Below, piece after piece: positions 1 through 14,069 of a stretch of DNA of 64,000 bases (positions within the stretch are counted from its first letter, which is position 1; each line of letters begins with the position of its first letter). The translations under genes were made by a program, and so were the position numbers. The notes under the pieces were generated by a model. That model saw only the letters and a program-made list of their open reading frames with translations. It was not told the DNA's origin and searched no databases. The stretch lies in assembly GCF_003286085.1 (NCBI RefSeq), contig NW_020825288.1, positions 25,172,001-25,236,000 on the forward strand, written 5' to 3'. Source of the stretch: Drosophila persimilis (Eukaryota; Arthropoda; Insecta; Diptera; Drosophilidae).

Positions 1-3000
1 GGATTAGAGACAGAGGAAATTAATTGCTGTGGCAGCACAGGGACAGCTTTATTCTGATTTATAATACGGCGAATAGTTTGCTTTGGTGCCTTGCTCAACA
101 ATAAATCAAACGTAAAGCAAACAACTTCAGGAAACATTGGTAGCGTATTTTAAAAATATAATCCAAAAATATAATGACTGAAAACTCATGTGGCTTACTC
201 GAACCATCTATCTAAACAGATATTTCTATGGATTCCCGCGCTAAATGCTCATCAGATTTTATGTAAAGTTACTCACCGTCAAATCGCACCGTTTAATGGT
301 ATGTGCTACAAATATAGAGTCATTCCGTAATACTTATGTGAGTAACAATTTCTAAAACAGTCCGCAGCTCCATCTGGACAGTACCCTCTAGAGAGTATTC
401 TCTCGCTTCTCGACGCGCTCACACCCCATAAATTAGAATCTTTTTCTCCGGCTTTTTTTCGTTTTGATTTTGCGTATTTTGTGGTATAATTTATTTGGCA
501 TACTTGGCATCGGATCGACTGCTGACTGGTTCCAGCACGGCCCATTGTCTGTTGTTTGCCGCTTTCCTGCCTCGCACACGAGTAATATCGAAATACAAAT
601 ATATATCGCCTCATTTGGCTGGTTCAACTCTTGACATTTGGCCAAACACGTTTTGATTGGGCTTCGATAGTATCTCGAAATAATATTCTAATATTTTGTG
701 CATGGGCGTTCTCCCTTTTGGCCGAGGCGGCGCTTGGCGGTGCCATCAAATGTCAAGGTTGCAGTGGGGCAGAAAGGCGCTTCACAGTGTGTTTCCATTT
801 GCCATTTTGCAACAAAGTAAAGTAAGAATTTCTAATTGGAACTGGTGGGAGGAGGGGGGAGGGAAGCATAAAACCCAAATGGTTGCCTGATTGTTTGGCC
901 AGTCAACGCCCCAAAGAGCCTTCCACTGCCCCAACCATACAGAGAAACATATATGATGAGAGAAGATCTTGAGTACTGGGTGAACGAGAGAGTAGCTGCT
1001 ATACCAAACCTCCTTGAGCCTGATGTAGTAAGGATACCGATTGGTTTACCGAAAGGACATTGTAGACATAGAGATCATATTAGGAAGCTGTTGATTCTGC
1101 GACTTGAAAGAGGAATATATTCCTGAACCACAATAGATTCCTTCTTCCCTACCTTCCACTAAGGAAAACCCTTAAATCAGCAAACCTGCTGCTCCTTCGT
1201 TTGGCCAGTGCTTAAGGGAGCGCCTTAGCAAGAGGTAAATCAAATCTTTCCCCATGTCCAAAGCTCTTTCATTGAGGTGTCGGGGAGAGAGGCCTTGTCT
1301 ATTGTGCTTTCTGTTCTGCTCGTCTGATCGCCCATCCGCCTGTCTCCTTCTGACCATTGAAATTGTTTATTGAAATGGACGATGAATGATTGAAAGTAAC
1401 TATTAGTTTCCAGCCTCTGTTGTTGTTGTTGCTTGTATTGAATTTTTTCTGTCGGAAGCAATTTACAAATTGTTTTGCCAGACAACATTTTCTGCTTTAT
1501 TTTGTTCACCTTCTCTCTGTCTGCTTCTACGGCTTCTCGTGCTTCCCCTTTGAGGCGCTTTCTGCTAGAAATTTCTTTGAGATTTTTATTTACAGTGCAT
1601 GTAAAACTGCACTGCTTGATGGTTTCTACAGTGAGTGTGAAACTGGGGATTGTTTGTTGTGAAAAGGACTTCGGCTAGGACTAGACTGTAGAACCAAGGG
1701 AGATTTATGCCCCAGAGTGGAGCTGTCATCCATCAGGCGGTGTCCAGCCAAGAGAGCTGTCTGGACACGAGAGAGTCTTTCACCAGACCGCTGTCTTTGC
1801 TCTACAGCCTTATTAAAACTGTTGCTTAAATTCCATCAAATCCAAGCAGCTGGAAAAGCCATCGAAGATACATATGTATATGTAGGTACATATGTATCTA
1901 AGCCACAACCAGTAGTAGTGAAACAATTTAATAACGATGTATAACAACAATAAAGAGCAAGTAAGAAGCAGAGAAAGCGCAGAAAGTGGCGCCGCCATCT
2001 GCGGGCTCCATCGAAATAAATTATAAATTGTTGAAGGCGTTGCCGGGGTGATAAGAGGAGAGTGATTAACACTAGGAAATTAACGAAATGCTCCATAGTT
2101 AATAAGAGCAGGTGGATGGGGTGGGTGGGGTGTGGAGCCAATTTTCACACTCCAATTGTAGAAATCCGTGCGTCTTCCGCGACAGAAGAACATCTTCCTA
2201 GCAGTCTATGTATGTATCCCCGGCACACTCTCTATAAAGAGTTGATCGAACCTTGAAAATTGTTAAACAATTGCCTCTGCGAATCAAAGAGAAGTCTTGC
2301 CGAGCGAAACAACAAAAAAACAACAAAAATGGACACTTTAAGGTTATCATTAAAGAACAACAGGTACAACAAAAGCCAGTGGAGTGGCCAACAACAAAAA
2401 GAAGGCAGAAAGTGTAGAAATAAACAAAAACTACGGATAGAAGCCGCTACACTGAAAGAATTCAATGTAATCCAAAATCCAAAGGCAATAAATTAAACAA
2501 TTTTTTATTGAAATTAATTTGTACTTAAACAGATTTGTAATTTTAAAAATATTATTCTAAAAAATTATACACATTCTTGTTTTCTTTCAGTGTAAGCAAA
2601 AAATAGAAGCATCAAAGCGCAATAAAAGAGAATACAAAAGGCGCGCAAAAATTCAAAGAGCCAAACACAGAGTGAGAGGGGGAGAGGGAGAGGAAGAGGA
2701 ACAGTTATTTTGTGGCTATTGCTATTGCAGCTAAGGGCAAACCCAAGCCCCAGCCACAGCCCCCAGCTCCATCTCCAGCCCCCAGCTCCAGTCCCCAGCT
2801 CCATCCCAGTCTGTAGTCCGTCAGGCAGAAGCGCCTCTGACGAAGCCAAAGCCGAATGGCTCTTTTATGAAGTAATTAAAGCGCATGAATTGGCCAATTG
2901 TCCAAAAGTCTGTGGGCCTGGAGACGAGGCAGAAGCCAGGGCTGTGGCTGTGGCTGTGGCTGGCTCCGAGTACGGATCTTTTGAGGCCCCTCTTACAGCA

Positions 3001-4514
3001 AGTTGATGTGAATTAATTACTGACCCCAAAGCGTTGGCAATTTTCCAGGTGCTAGAGATGCCGTTAAAAGGCTTCAGTCAGAGTCAGAGTCAGAGGAGGT
3101 AGAGCCGCAGTCCGAGCCCCAGCACGGAGCTACTGTTCAGCGCCTGGAGATGCATAGATAAGGAACCCAAAAGATGGAGCAGAGCAGGATTTTTAGTTGC
3201 CACAAAAAGTTGATTACCAAAGTAACAAAAACCAAAGAACAACGAACGGTTCTTTTGGGGGCATAGATTAACCCATATTAGAGATAAGTGTGGATTGCTG
3301 CAGCCCGATTTTTTAATGGAGATCATTGGATAGCCAGAGGAGAGCAATCCATGGAAGACTGAATACTGAAGACTATACACTTCCCGGGGTATTCGACTCA
3401 AGAATCTGGCCGTGCAAAACTCTTAAGATACTTTTACTGCTCGTATTTCTACATAATTTAAACAAACATTGATATTTAGGTGAACAATTCCAAGATATAA
3501 TTGCTTCTAGAGTGATCTTTATGGGATTGAGCTCTTTCTGAACCCCCTGACAATGGGAAGTGCTTCCTATAGACCTTTATTAATTGAACCTCTTGAATAA
3601 CTTCATCAATGACCTCTATTACGGTTAAACTTTATTAAATATCTCAAGATTCCCACACGTTCAAATGGTTTTCGAAACGATGATAACTCAAAATGGCACC
3701 AAATTCGTGTCAAGGCCTGCCTGAGAGTCCATTTGATTGCCAGAGCAGCTACAAACCCCGACTTTCCTGTGGCAGTGATTAATCCAAGCGAACTGAGCGA
3801 CAACTGCTATCTGAAAAGCCCCCAAAGAGTGCATCCATCGGCCCAACAACTTCCGCAACTGGTTAACACCTTTCAAAAAGCAGCAGATCGACCAGCGATC
3901 GATGGAGAGACGTTCGAGCCCCAAACAACATTGAGATGCAGTTCAGTTGCTCGGACCATTCTCGGGTGTTTCCAGTTTTGTATCTGGATATCTGTGCCTG
4001 TATCTGTATCTGTACAGTGGCATCTTGAGTGCCTCGAACGTAAGCGGAAGAAGTAAAAGTTGTTAAGCATTTTGCTCATAATTATAAATATAAAGCAATT
4101 GAAATACAGAAATAAAGAAATCAAGAAAATATGTAATCAAATGTCGACGGCAGTGAAATCGAAAGTACAGAGCGCATCAAATCAATCATTCAATCATATT
4201 TCCAACATAAGTGAGTGAGTGAGAGGGTAACAGAGACATAGAGCTATAGAGAGAGAGCCAGGCTATAATGGTTTTATGGCCAAGCGGAAGCCAGTCAGTC
4301 CATAAGGAAGCTCCACTCGCCGTCCAATGTCTAATGAAAATTCACGATGGAAAAAACAAATTCAAAAGTCAATAAAACTCAATTAACATTTATGCCCGAT
4401 GACAATTTTTGTGATTTGTTTATGAGCGAGATGGACAGTGGTGTGGCAGCAAGGTGTCCCAGTCTCGGGTCTGGCTTTACGATGATGCTCCTTACTGACT
4501 GTCTGTACTCGTCT
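1..4514. other. Gene-free stretch, low-complexity patches
   Basis: No coding exon is supported. It holds a GA-rich patch (2668-2700), an imperfect CCAGCTCC array (2735-2812), GGCTGT repeats (2938-2965), GTCAGA repeats (3077-3096) and GTGA/GAGA sequence near 4210-4260. Short open frames here overlap one another on both strands and translate simple repeats. Confidence 0.6.
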
Positions 4515-4556
4515 ACAGGTGGGTACAGGTGGGTACAGGTGGGTATAGGTGGGTGT
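4515..4556 (+). repeat. Four-copy GTGGGTACAG decamer repeat
   Basis: A 10-bp unit (ACAGGTGGGT) repeats about four times, the last with one substitution (TATAGGTGGGT). Confidence 0.85.
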
Positions 4557-7500
4557 GTGGTTTATGAGTCGTTTGGCATTTCATAAGCAATTATCAAGTG
4601 TTTTAATGTCGGCTATATTGCCTGCGGCAATGTGAAAGGTGTCGTCCTCGAGGCCCAAGGTTCTCCATACCCGAGTTATGCGCCATAAATGTAATTCCAA
4701 ACATTCTGCCTGCTGTGGTAATGCCTGCTTTATGCAAAGCCATGAAAGATGACACTTTGTCAAACGAGATTCTCTGACCAAGTTATTAATTATATATGCA
4801 AAATCTATGGGTTGTTCTTGAATGGTAAACAGAGCTCAATTGATTGACAAGTGGCGCTTACTAGTATAGGATGTACCTCGATCCGACTTAAATGTGAGTG
4901 GATGTTTCAGCGGAATGAAAAAGGCCACATTTCTGTGACCAAACCCAGTCAATCTTGTATTATTTTACTATTAGTTTTAGTGTCATGAAACATCCCAAAG
5001 ATAAAGAACTCTTCACGTCAGATAATTCTCGCCGAAATACAAAAATTTAATAAAAAATGAGTTCATATTTAGAAATATTAGAAAAATTCTAATATTATAC
5101 ATACCTATATACAAAAGGTCACATATGTACATACACATTCAATCTCTGACTAAAACCAAGTGAATGCCAGAGCGAAGGTGGACAGGCATCACTTTCGAAT
5201 TGAATCATGGCTATGAATATTTTATGAACATGAGTCAAACAAATGTTGCAACCCGCCGCTGTATATCGCCTGGATTTGTGGTGATTCAATCTTTCAATTG
5301 AGTTTCAATAATCATCATAAATCACATCTCCTTTGATCGATTAGACTGTATTAATATATCACTGTTGAAATATCCCTTGGATCTGTCTCTAACATTTTCA
5401 CGCTAAAACTTCTCTATTTCCCCATTTCCACACCTTCAATTTGTTGCTGTTTGCATAGAGCCAACTCTTTTAGCCCCACCGTCTCCGTCTCCGTCTCCTT
5501 CCCCTCCTCCGAACCCATTCAATCCGTTTCGAGCCCATCCGATCCCGTCCGAGGCAAAGTGAATACACACACCACACAAACAGATTGGATATCTATGCAA
5601 AGTGTCTGCAAGTACCTGACTAACCCTGACTTTACTCTTCAATGCACTTTTGGCATTGAGTTGTTGTTGCCACTGCCGTTGCCGCTGTTGCAGGTTGTTG
5701 TCTGAAAGAAACCCCTGCAACTTGGTCAAAGTGTCGCCCTGACATGTTTTTGCCAAAGAAGCGGCAGCACCATCACCAGGAGGAGGAGGAGGAGGAGACC
5801 CTGCCGTTGGAGGCAAGAAAAGAAACACTTTCCGTCTTTACGCAAAGCACTAACCGCAAAATGTCTTTGGGAAAGGCAGTCAGCGGCAGCAGCAGAAGTC
5901 GAGTCGGGGAGTCAGGCCATGACATGTTTGGACTTTCTGAGCAGGAAGCCAAAGAAACGACAAAGTGCCATTGTGTCGCCTAAGTTGCTGCCCCAGGTTG
6001 CAGCGAGCTCGAATACAGGTTACCCCGTATAGTTTCTATCCAATTGGTCGACCAGGATAGATGTGAGAGACAAAGGCATCGTTGGATTGCAGTCCCTATG
6101 TACATCCTTTGGTAGAAACCAATATACCCCGTATCTACAGCTTCGTAGGTCCACAAAGAAAGAGGACCCAGTCGGAGCGGAGGCACCTCTCCACTTGACT
6201 TCATCAGGCAGAAATGTTTTGAGGGCATCGCAATACTGACGACGAGGCTCGAACGCGAGACTCGAGACTCGAGACGTTGTGGTCAAGTCTAGGCCTCCCC
6301 CTCGAGTCGTGTTTAGAGACCCCTCCCCGAGTCTCCGACCATCGCCGGCTCCACTTGGAGTTGGTCAAGTGGTCGGCTGCAGAACTGAGTCAGTGTGACA
6401 AACAATAATTTCCTTATTTGGCCGCGAAGCCCTATAAAACTGGCCGACTGACCTTCCGACTGGAACTGCGGGGAGTACGAGTACGAATACGAGTATGATA
6501 TCTTTGAATAGGCCTCGGCCTGGGCTAATTTCATGCAAATTATCCATCCATCTGCACAGAGAAATGCTTTTGGGTCGTGTTTTTGGCTGGGCGTTGTCCA
6601 CTTGCATAATTAAAATAGTTTCCATTTCCATTCCCAAACAAATTGGAGCAATTTCTGCTATTTGTGCTCTGTAATACCCGTACACGACGAACGAAACTCT
6701 TTGGGGTTTTTGTTTTGTTTTTCGTACATTGCGAAACCTCCATTTCAAATGATAAACGAGAGGGCCACGCCCCTCTAACGAGTTACAAAGCTGGGAGACA
6801 GAGTCGGTTTTGTTATTTCTGTCTGTGAAACATTTAAACAATTGTCTTGTTTCGGTGTCTCTAATTGATAGTGTCGTGATTTGGAGCCAGAGATCCAGGG
6901 GCTCGGGACTATAGGACTTCGAACCAGTCCAAAAAAAGCCAAAAGAGACGGTGGCGGGGACTTAATAAATAAAGGCGTTGCCAGTGTTGCGAAATGTAAA
7001 TAGGAGTATAAAATATGTATATGATATTTTATATTATAAATGGTTTTGTTGCCCAAATCGATGCCCGAAATTTATGAAGGACTAATTTAGTATAATTTTC
7101 AACAATCTATAATTCATAATAATATGTGAGCTCTATTATTCATTGCAACACACACAACAACACACACGATTTATGTTTTTTAGAGGCATTTTTAAATTGT
7201 ATTTCCTTAAAAAAATTAAGGAAAATTATGCGGAATATAGGGAAATTAAATAGAATTTCCTGTGGTATAAACATAAAAGTAGATACCGGCGTGGGCTGGC
7301 CAGAATACACCCAGTCGACCTGACCAACAGGATGATCTAAGAGGAGCTCTACCCTAGAAACCTGGACAGATAATTGAACCTGTTGTATTTGTATCAGTGA
7401 TTTAATTTTATAATCAAAAATACAAAATACAATCCAAATTATAATAAAAATGCGGCTAATATTTAATCTTATTGTAAAAAACTTTAAAATGAAAATAATA

Positions 7501-10500
7501 TATCACGTGTTAGAAAATATAGTTATTTCAAATATGAAAATATTTAATCTAACAATGAAATATAGATTTCTTTTAGTCTATTAGTAAAATTCGTAAAAAT
7601 TCAAGTCTCTTTTATCTGGGTATAAATCGTCACGGAAAGAATTAAGTTCTACCCGAATTCCAACAAACTTCTGGTTTGTCTTTGAAGCCTATAAAGAACT
7701 TAAATAGTTTCGTTTAAGGAAATGTGTGCCATCAATCTTGAAAGCCCTTTCATTAAGCGAAATTCTTTCAATTTGCATATCGGATAATACCACAAAAACG
7801 ACAGAAAATGAAGGCCATAAACTTTGTCTGAGAAGAGCCGTGGCGTGACTATTGGCCAATCTAAATCCACATACGGTTACAGCGGACTTTGATTCAAATA
7901 TTCGCATAGATCACCCGTCATTACACACACGCAACGCAAAGCCTCCCAAACTGTAAATGTTACTTGCTCAAAAGACCCAGAAAAAAGAGGGGGAAAAAAA
8001 ACTGAGAAATAATTAGAAACAAACAAAACGGTCGCCGTCTCGCAGCGGTGGTGGCAGTAGTGCCGGAAAAGCGGGTCAAAAAGCAGTTGCAAATGTTAAA
8101 GTGATTAGCACAAGTTGGCAGGCCCCCAAGATCCGCAGACCCCAAGGCCCCAGAGGTGAGGAAAGAAGCGAAGAGAGCAACCGGCAATTAGCCAAACAAA
8201 ACGAAGCTTAAAGCTGCCAAAAAAAAAGATGATCATCAATGGGCCGACTAGATGAGACGTTAGACTGCGGTATAGATGGATAGATGGATGGATTGATGGT
8301 TGGATGGTTGGATGGGATGCTGCTTTCTAGGCTAATAGCACACGAAAGCCTAGGGGGCAAAGTGTTCCAAGTTTATGCAAATCATTGGCAGGGGGGGGAG
8401 GAGGCACCTGGCTCTTCTTCACATGATTTGACAAATTCCGATTGGAGACCAATAAAATAATAGGAACAGAAAAAAATAAATACAACGTCGCTTCCAGTAG
8501 CTGCTGTTGACCAGGCCCCCCGTCCATGACAATGCGATGGCTATCGCAATGCGGGAAAAACAGCAGAGAGAAAACACGCTCACGAATGGAACGGAAATTC
8601 CATGGAAAAGCTGAAAAACTAAATCTTTTGATCCAGCCCAAAAACACAGAAAACACAAAAAAAACCCAACCCAACCCCCGCCCAGTTAAATCAAGGTCTA
8701 ATCGAATGAGCCAAATCTATTGTTGCCTGCAAAAAAAAAACAAAAAACAGCAGCAGCAGCAGACATTTTTCTCTTGTATTTCGATGGCTGAGAGATGCCT
8801 TTTAATGGTTAAGCAGTTTCAGTTTCCTGTAAAAAATTTGTACAAGAGAAATATTTTGTTGTTAAGCAAAAATAGATCTCGACCAGAGTACCAGCACCCC
8901 TACCCCTCCCCCACAATGCCAATGCCAATGCCAAAAGGAATGTAAAGTGAGAGGGGGCTGCCACTGCCACTGCCACTGCCACTGCCTGAAACTGTAGCTG
9001 GACATGAACCTGAACCTGAATCGGAACCGTTAAAAGCGTAACAACAAGTGCCTGGCCACAATTTATTGGCCGAGCGTGTTGAAAAGCCAACAGCACAAGC
9101 CAGAGAAGGGAGACGGCAGGGAGACGGGCAGATGGGAGACGACAACATCGTCAATGAGTCCCCTCCTCCAGCTCCAGCTCCTGCCACTCTTTGCTCTTTC
9201 TCCCTGGCCAATGAATGGAATTTGGCTGCATTGCGGCTGAACTTTGTTAACCTTTCCAGCTAGCCAGGAAGCCAATTTCCCATTTCACCGGAATACCCTA
9301 ACTTCTAAGAAGAGTCAGCGATCGATTAAGCAGGTATGAATTTTTCTAAAGGAAGGGGTTATAGCTTCCTACACAGACCTATGTTCTAGTGGGAATCAAA
9401 TATTCATAGGGGATATTATGGAATAATTCTCATAGGCAGACAACTCAAACAAGTATATCGAGCATTTATCGAAGCATTCGTTCGTTTCTTCGCCTCGCAT
9501 TCGAACATTCCGCTCATCCGAAAGTGCTGATTGGTGTCATGCGTTCAGATTCAAACATAAATGAGATGGCAAAGTGTAACTACATGAAATTGAGACTCTA
9601 TCAGAACCAGAGAGCCTTTACAATCAGTTGCTGTTAGGATACAAAATTGATAACTGAGAAAAGATCGATTCTAAAGTCGTTGAACGGATTGGACTTTGGT
9701 CAAGTACTTATTATAATCGCATAAAGAACATCTAGCTGCTTTCTATCGCAGTGTTCCCTAACTTATATCCCAAAATTGTTCTTCTTAAGAGTATTCCCAC
9801 TTCATCTTTCACTTTGTTCCAAGCATTCTTTTTAGCAATTTCTTTTTTAGTTGCCTTACTTGCTATCAACATTAACATTTATCAACTGCTACAGTTTTTC
9901 GCTTCCACTTCTACCCCGCTGCCTCCGCCTCCGCCCCTGCCTCTACCCGTTCCCCTTAGAGATTGCCATTCCCCAAGCAGTACGGTTTTTTCTTGGGCGC
10001 AAACTTGTGCTAATGATAATGATGATACTGGGACTTGTCGGCCGAGGGACGGAGCGGTACCCAAGGAGCAGAGGATTGGCAGCGGAGGGACAGGGAGTGA
10101 GCGATGGATGCCTTCTCCTGGATGTTGTTTACTAAGTTGCCAAATGGCCAATTCGCTTAGCTAATTCATATTGGCAGGCCGTTTGTCTTTATCGCCTGGC
10201 TGCCATCTCGCAGACGAAAATTTATTGATAGCCAGTGAAAGGCTTGGGAAAACTCAACTGCTGGCCGTGGCCGAAACGGAGCTGAACCCAGGGAGAGCCG
10301 TCCGCAATTGAGGCATTATAATTCATTTCATTAATAATTTACTCTGACCCAAATTCCCTGCCAAAACAAAATCATCCCACAGAGATCAAACCGCAAAAGT
10401 AAACGGTTAATAAGCTCTTTCCCAAGTATAGATGTGGTGGTTCTTAGCTTGTGGTATAACTGGGTAGCGGGGCATATAAGAAATATATGAAAAGCCTAGA

Positions 10501-10801
10501 CTATTGTTTTATACTTCTATACTTTCTTGATAGGTGACATATCTTTCTCCTAGGATTATGTACAGGTGCTCCACCAGGGTATTTGCATCATCGACACTCG
10601 AGTGCTGGCAATAATTAAAGCTAATCTTTGGAAACCGTTTTGTGACTAATTTTACTAATAACAAAGCGTGTTCTTTGGTGATTAGAAGTTGCCCAAAAAA
10701 GAGCCCCAGACGGCAGCCCCAAAAAAAAAAAAGAGAAGAAGGAAAGCGGGCCACAGATTTAACGCTCATTACGCGCACGGCTTGACGTGACCAGCGGCGG
10801 T
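4557..10801. other. Gene-free stretch
   Basis: It is a mixture of AT-rich DNA (5040-5110, 6990-7560) and simple repeats: CGTCTC at 5480-5500, GAG at 5780-5797, tandem GACTCGA at 6258-6275, GTACGA at 6477-6500, GATG at 8276-8317 and CCTCCG at 9917-9945. The 158-codon minus frame at 6365-6841 and the 130-codon frame at 5436-5828 lack family resemblance. No RNA gene is seen. Confidence 0.55.
8961..8986 (+). repeat. CCACTG hexamer repeat
   Basis: About 4.3 units of CCACTG. A related run occurs at about 60337-60362. Both encode only simple repeats in all frames. Confidence 0.85.
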
Positions 10802-10825
10802 GACGACGACGACGACGACGACGAC
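10802..10825 (+). repeat. GAC trinucleotide microsatellite (8 units)
   Basis: Eight perfect GAC units. The flanks are not coding-like. Confidence 0.93.
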
Positions 10826-13305
10826 GGCAAACGAAGGAAATTGAGATCCATTTTATGAGTGGGGGGTTGGGGGTGGGGGCATGGAGGGGGACTCTCCCCT
10901 ACAATGTTTTGGCTATTAGTTAGAATGTTTCTAATATACTTCCAGGCGGTGTCTGCTGCGGGGGAAGTTCCACAAATTGGGGCTACTGTTGCACACGATA
11001 CATCCATTCCATTGAGGGGCTTTGCCACTTCCACTACTCATGCCACCAAGAACGATCTGTCTGCGGTTCAGTGCTGCTTCTCGGGTTCGGTTATGTTTTT
11101 TTTTTTTTCGGCTGGGCTGCTAATGAGGCTTGGCTATTGAGTTATGATCGTACAATGATCGTTATGCTGTACGTACTTAACGTACTTAAGACCACCCAGG
11201 GTTCTGTGTACTTACGTAAGGCTCTTGCCACTCATCAGCCGCACAGAAACTGTAAATCTCTTGAGGAATGTGCGAGGCGGGGCCTGATGGGATTGGACGG
11301 GGGGGTCCTCGGGGGCAGAGCTCTTGTCAAGGCGGATGATTGGGAAATTACTGCGGCCGAAACGCTTGGAACCTCTTAACTTTTGATCATTTTCTTGGCA
11401 GATTGAAATTCCTTAAAGACTTGTGAGATTTTTAACCATAAATTTTTACGATTTGTAACGAGTATATCCTGGTATTTTTCTACCCCAATCTATCATGAAT
11501 TTGGCAACATATTCCTATCTCAACCGTAACTATTAAAACCAGGTGATGGGCCCTCCACCGCCTTTCATCTGCTCTAATCTAAAGATCCCACATCTGTGGA
11601 TTCTCAGCCTCATGGCGACAGCCTCCATGCCACACACTGACACACTTTACATTGATTTACCTTCTCTGGGCTGGAAAGAAATGCCTCGGAGCCACGTTCA
11701 CTTCGGCTCGGAGCGTGCCGTAGGCTGGGGCACACACTGCACGAATTTCGGCGGCTGTAAAAGTTGCAACTGTAGCGAAGGGGAACGCCCCATTGTCCAT
11801 TCCATCGATTGTTAACGAAAAAAAAGCCGTCTAAAAAATACTGACTCACGCGCTTTTGTGCCTATGCCGGCGGCCATGCCACCTGTTGCCCTCCCCAGTT
11901 GCAACTGCAACAAAATATATATGTGTCACACACGTATCGAGTGTGTGGCTGTGGCTGTGGCCGCCCCAGGAGATTGCCCAACGCACTGAATGTGGAGCAA
12001 ACGGCAATAAAAATACTAGATAGAGGAAAGCCTAGATATAGCAGAGGCTTGGGATACCCTTGAGGATCGATCCTTCATTTGTTCGTATGCGGATGGATTT
12101 ATTATGTTTGGAAGGAATTTGTGTACTTCTTCGATGGGAAATACTAGGCATACTGTCAGATACCTCTGTCATAGATACCGAAGTGGCATAGCCTTTGCAA
12201 GGGTATTTGCAAGCATAAATATTTAGTTGCTGCGCCTAAAGCTTGTCTAGCCTCGGATCTGTCTGTATGCGTATCCAAATCCATGTCTCTGTCTGCGAAT
12301 GTGGGGTCTTTAAAGCACTTGATGGTGTGTGTCTGTGTTGCCAATAAGCACAAATTTGGCAGAGTGGAGGAGTGCAGAGAGAGGTGTCGATTTGAGGTGC
12401 ATTGATGATGTGGAGCCGTCGCGAACAGTGGACAGTGGAGCCTGGCCTAAAGTGGTTAAGGAAATCAATAGAAAATTGGCCAAACAAATAAGAGGGTTCA
12501 GTCGGGCGGTCTGTCTTAGTCCAATAAAACGGACAGAAAGAAAATTGTTTTTCCTTCCGTGCCACTTCATTCGTTCCACTGTACTGTGGTCTCTGGCTGT
12601 GTGTCTTGGTCAACAACGCCGGAGTGGCGTTGCGTGTGTTGTAGTTGATTTTGCATTGCGTGTTGCAACATCTTTTGGGCAAATGAGTCAGTCTCCCAGT
12701 CAGTTTTGTTTGCTTTTCTCCGTCTCCCGTCTCCCGTCTTCCTTTGCATAAGTGGCGTATGCGCAATATTGACAGCTAATTGTACACAGATGGGATCAAA
12801 TTTGCTCATGCAAGAAGATCCCCGTCAGCTCCTGCTCCACTGGGGAGGGGGGAAACTCACACGCATCATGGAATTCGAAATTAGAATTGCCCCGCAGGAG
12901 ACAGTTAGAGAGAGAGAGAGAAAGAGAGAGAGCTAAAGCTGGAGCAGCAGAGGGGTCTAACAAGATTTCCATGTTGAGAGATTCCAACCGATCCCACCCC
13001 ACCCCACCCCACTGTGTAAAATACCCCACTGTGTACCGTGCCCCACCGCAACGCCCACTGTCGGGCTGGTCAAATCAAGCAGCCTCAAACTGTGTGTGCT
13101 ACGCTCCGTATATTTGTATACCCTGCAAGAGGGGGTATGACGACTTCAAGCAGATCGTCAAAGATCGTAAAGAAGTAGTGCCCGAACCCGAATAAGGATA
13201 AATGTAAGCACATATTCATGTGTGTATGTCGGACTGATGTACAAATTAGTTCCTCAATTACAGGTTTCCCAAGCATTTGTACAGATTTGATCATTATGGA
13301 ATGCC
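10826..13305. other. Gene-free stretch
   Basis: Contains G-rich runs near 10859-10890, a nested GTACGTACTTAACGTACTTA duplication near 11170-11190, GGCTGT repeats (11947-11962), GA dinucleotides (12906-12934) and CCCCA repeats (12995-13012). Overlapping open frames on both strands at 12236-12766 are not protein-like. Nothing else is recognised. Confidence 0.55.
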
Positions 13306-13335
13306 TTCTTATCTTATTCTTATCTTATCGATCGT
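13306..13335. promoter_or_regulatory. Compact TTATC (GATAA) site cluster
   Basis: Three TTATC cores plus ATCGATCG fall within 30 bp. They could serve GATA-family or CGATA-binding factors. Function is not demonstrated. Confidence 0.3.
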
Positions 13336-13776
13336 CTCCCAAAGAAATACAGTTCGTCTAGAGTTTAGAGGGTATCAAAAGCCTCCACACTTGATGCGAG
13401 CTCTCCTTCTAGCTATTTTTTTTTGTTGCTAATTTTGCGCTTGAGTAAATTGCTCTGATCGTTTTCCTCTCTTCGCTCTCTTGCGCACTCCTCCTACTCC
13501 ACACTCCTTTTTGCTGATTAGATTTTGTGAAAGGCGCTGCCGCTGCCGTCGACGTCGACGTCGCGTCGCGTTCGCAGCTACTGCTGCACCAAATTTGCCA
13601 AAAAAGGGAGCGCACCACATGCTGGGCGCAGAGAGAGGGAGAGCGGGAGAGCGAGATAGCAGGTAGCGTAGCCCAAGCCGTGGGAGAGTAGAAATGCATG
13701 AAATGGGATGGATGGATGCAACGACGACCCCCCAGGGAGGGGCAGCCATACGCCATACGTGTGCGTGCCTCTCCCC

Positions 13777-13799
13777 CTCTCTCTCTCTCTCTCTCTCTC
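13777..13799 (+). repeat. CT dinucleotide microsatellite
   Basis: An uninterrupted CT run of about 11.5 units. The minus strand offers GAGA-factor sites. Confidence 0.93.
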
Positions 13800-14044
13800 A
13801 CGCTGACTTTCGTTCTCCTGGCATCCGCTCTCCTTATGCGCTGCGCTCTTACAATTGCCATGGCATGCTAACGGTAAGCGTGACGCATTTTTTTCGTCGT
13901 CGTCGTCGTCTCGTTTCTTTTCGTTTCGTTATTTTGCGGAGCTTTAGCTAACATGTCGCATCATTAACCCATGCTGGCCGTTATTATTCCGCTGGTTTAT
14001 TTAGCTCAAATTGCGCACAAAACTTATGCAAGCGCCAGAGTAGT

Positions 14045-14069
14045 GGCAGGGGCAGGGGCAGGGGCAGGC
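14045..14069 (+). repeat. GGGGCA-type hexamer repeat
   Basis: Four perfect GGCAGG units. A longer imperfect array of the same type lies at 15783-15838. Confidence 0.85.

Noticed and set aside
6365-6841. 158-codon minus-strand frame
   Set aside because: The composition looks random, it has no motif, and a tyrosine-rich segment derives from a GTACGA repeat.
12236-12766. 176-codon minus frame overlapping a 140-codon plus frame
   Set aside because: Neither has a recognisable domain or plausible composition. Overlapping long frames on both strands indicate a stop-poor stretch rather than genes.
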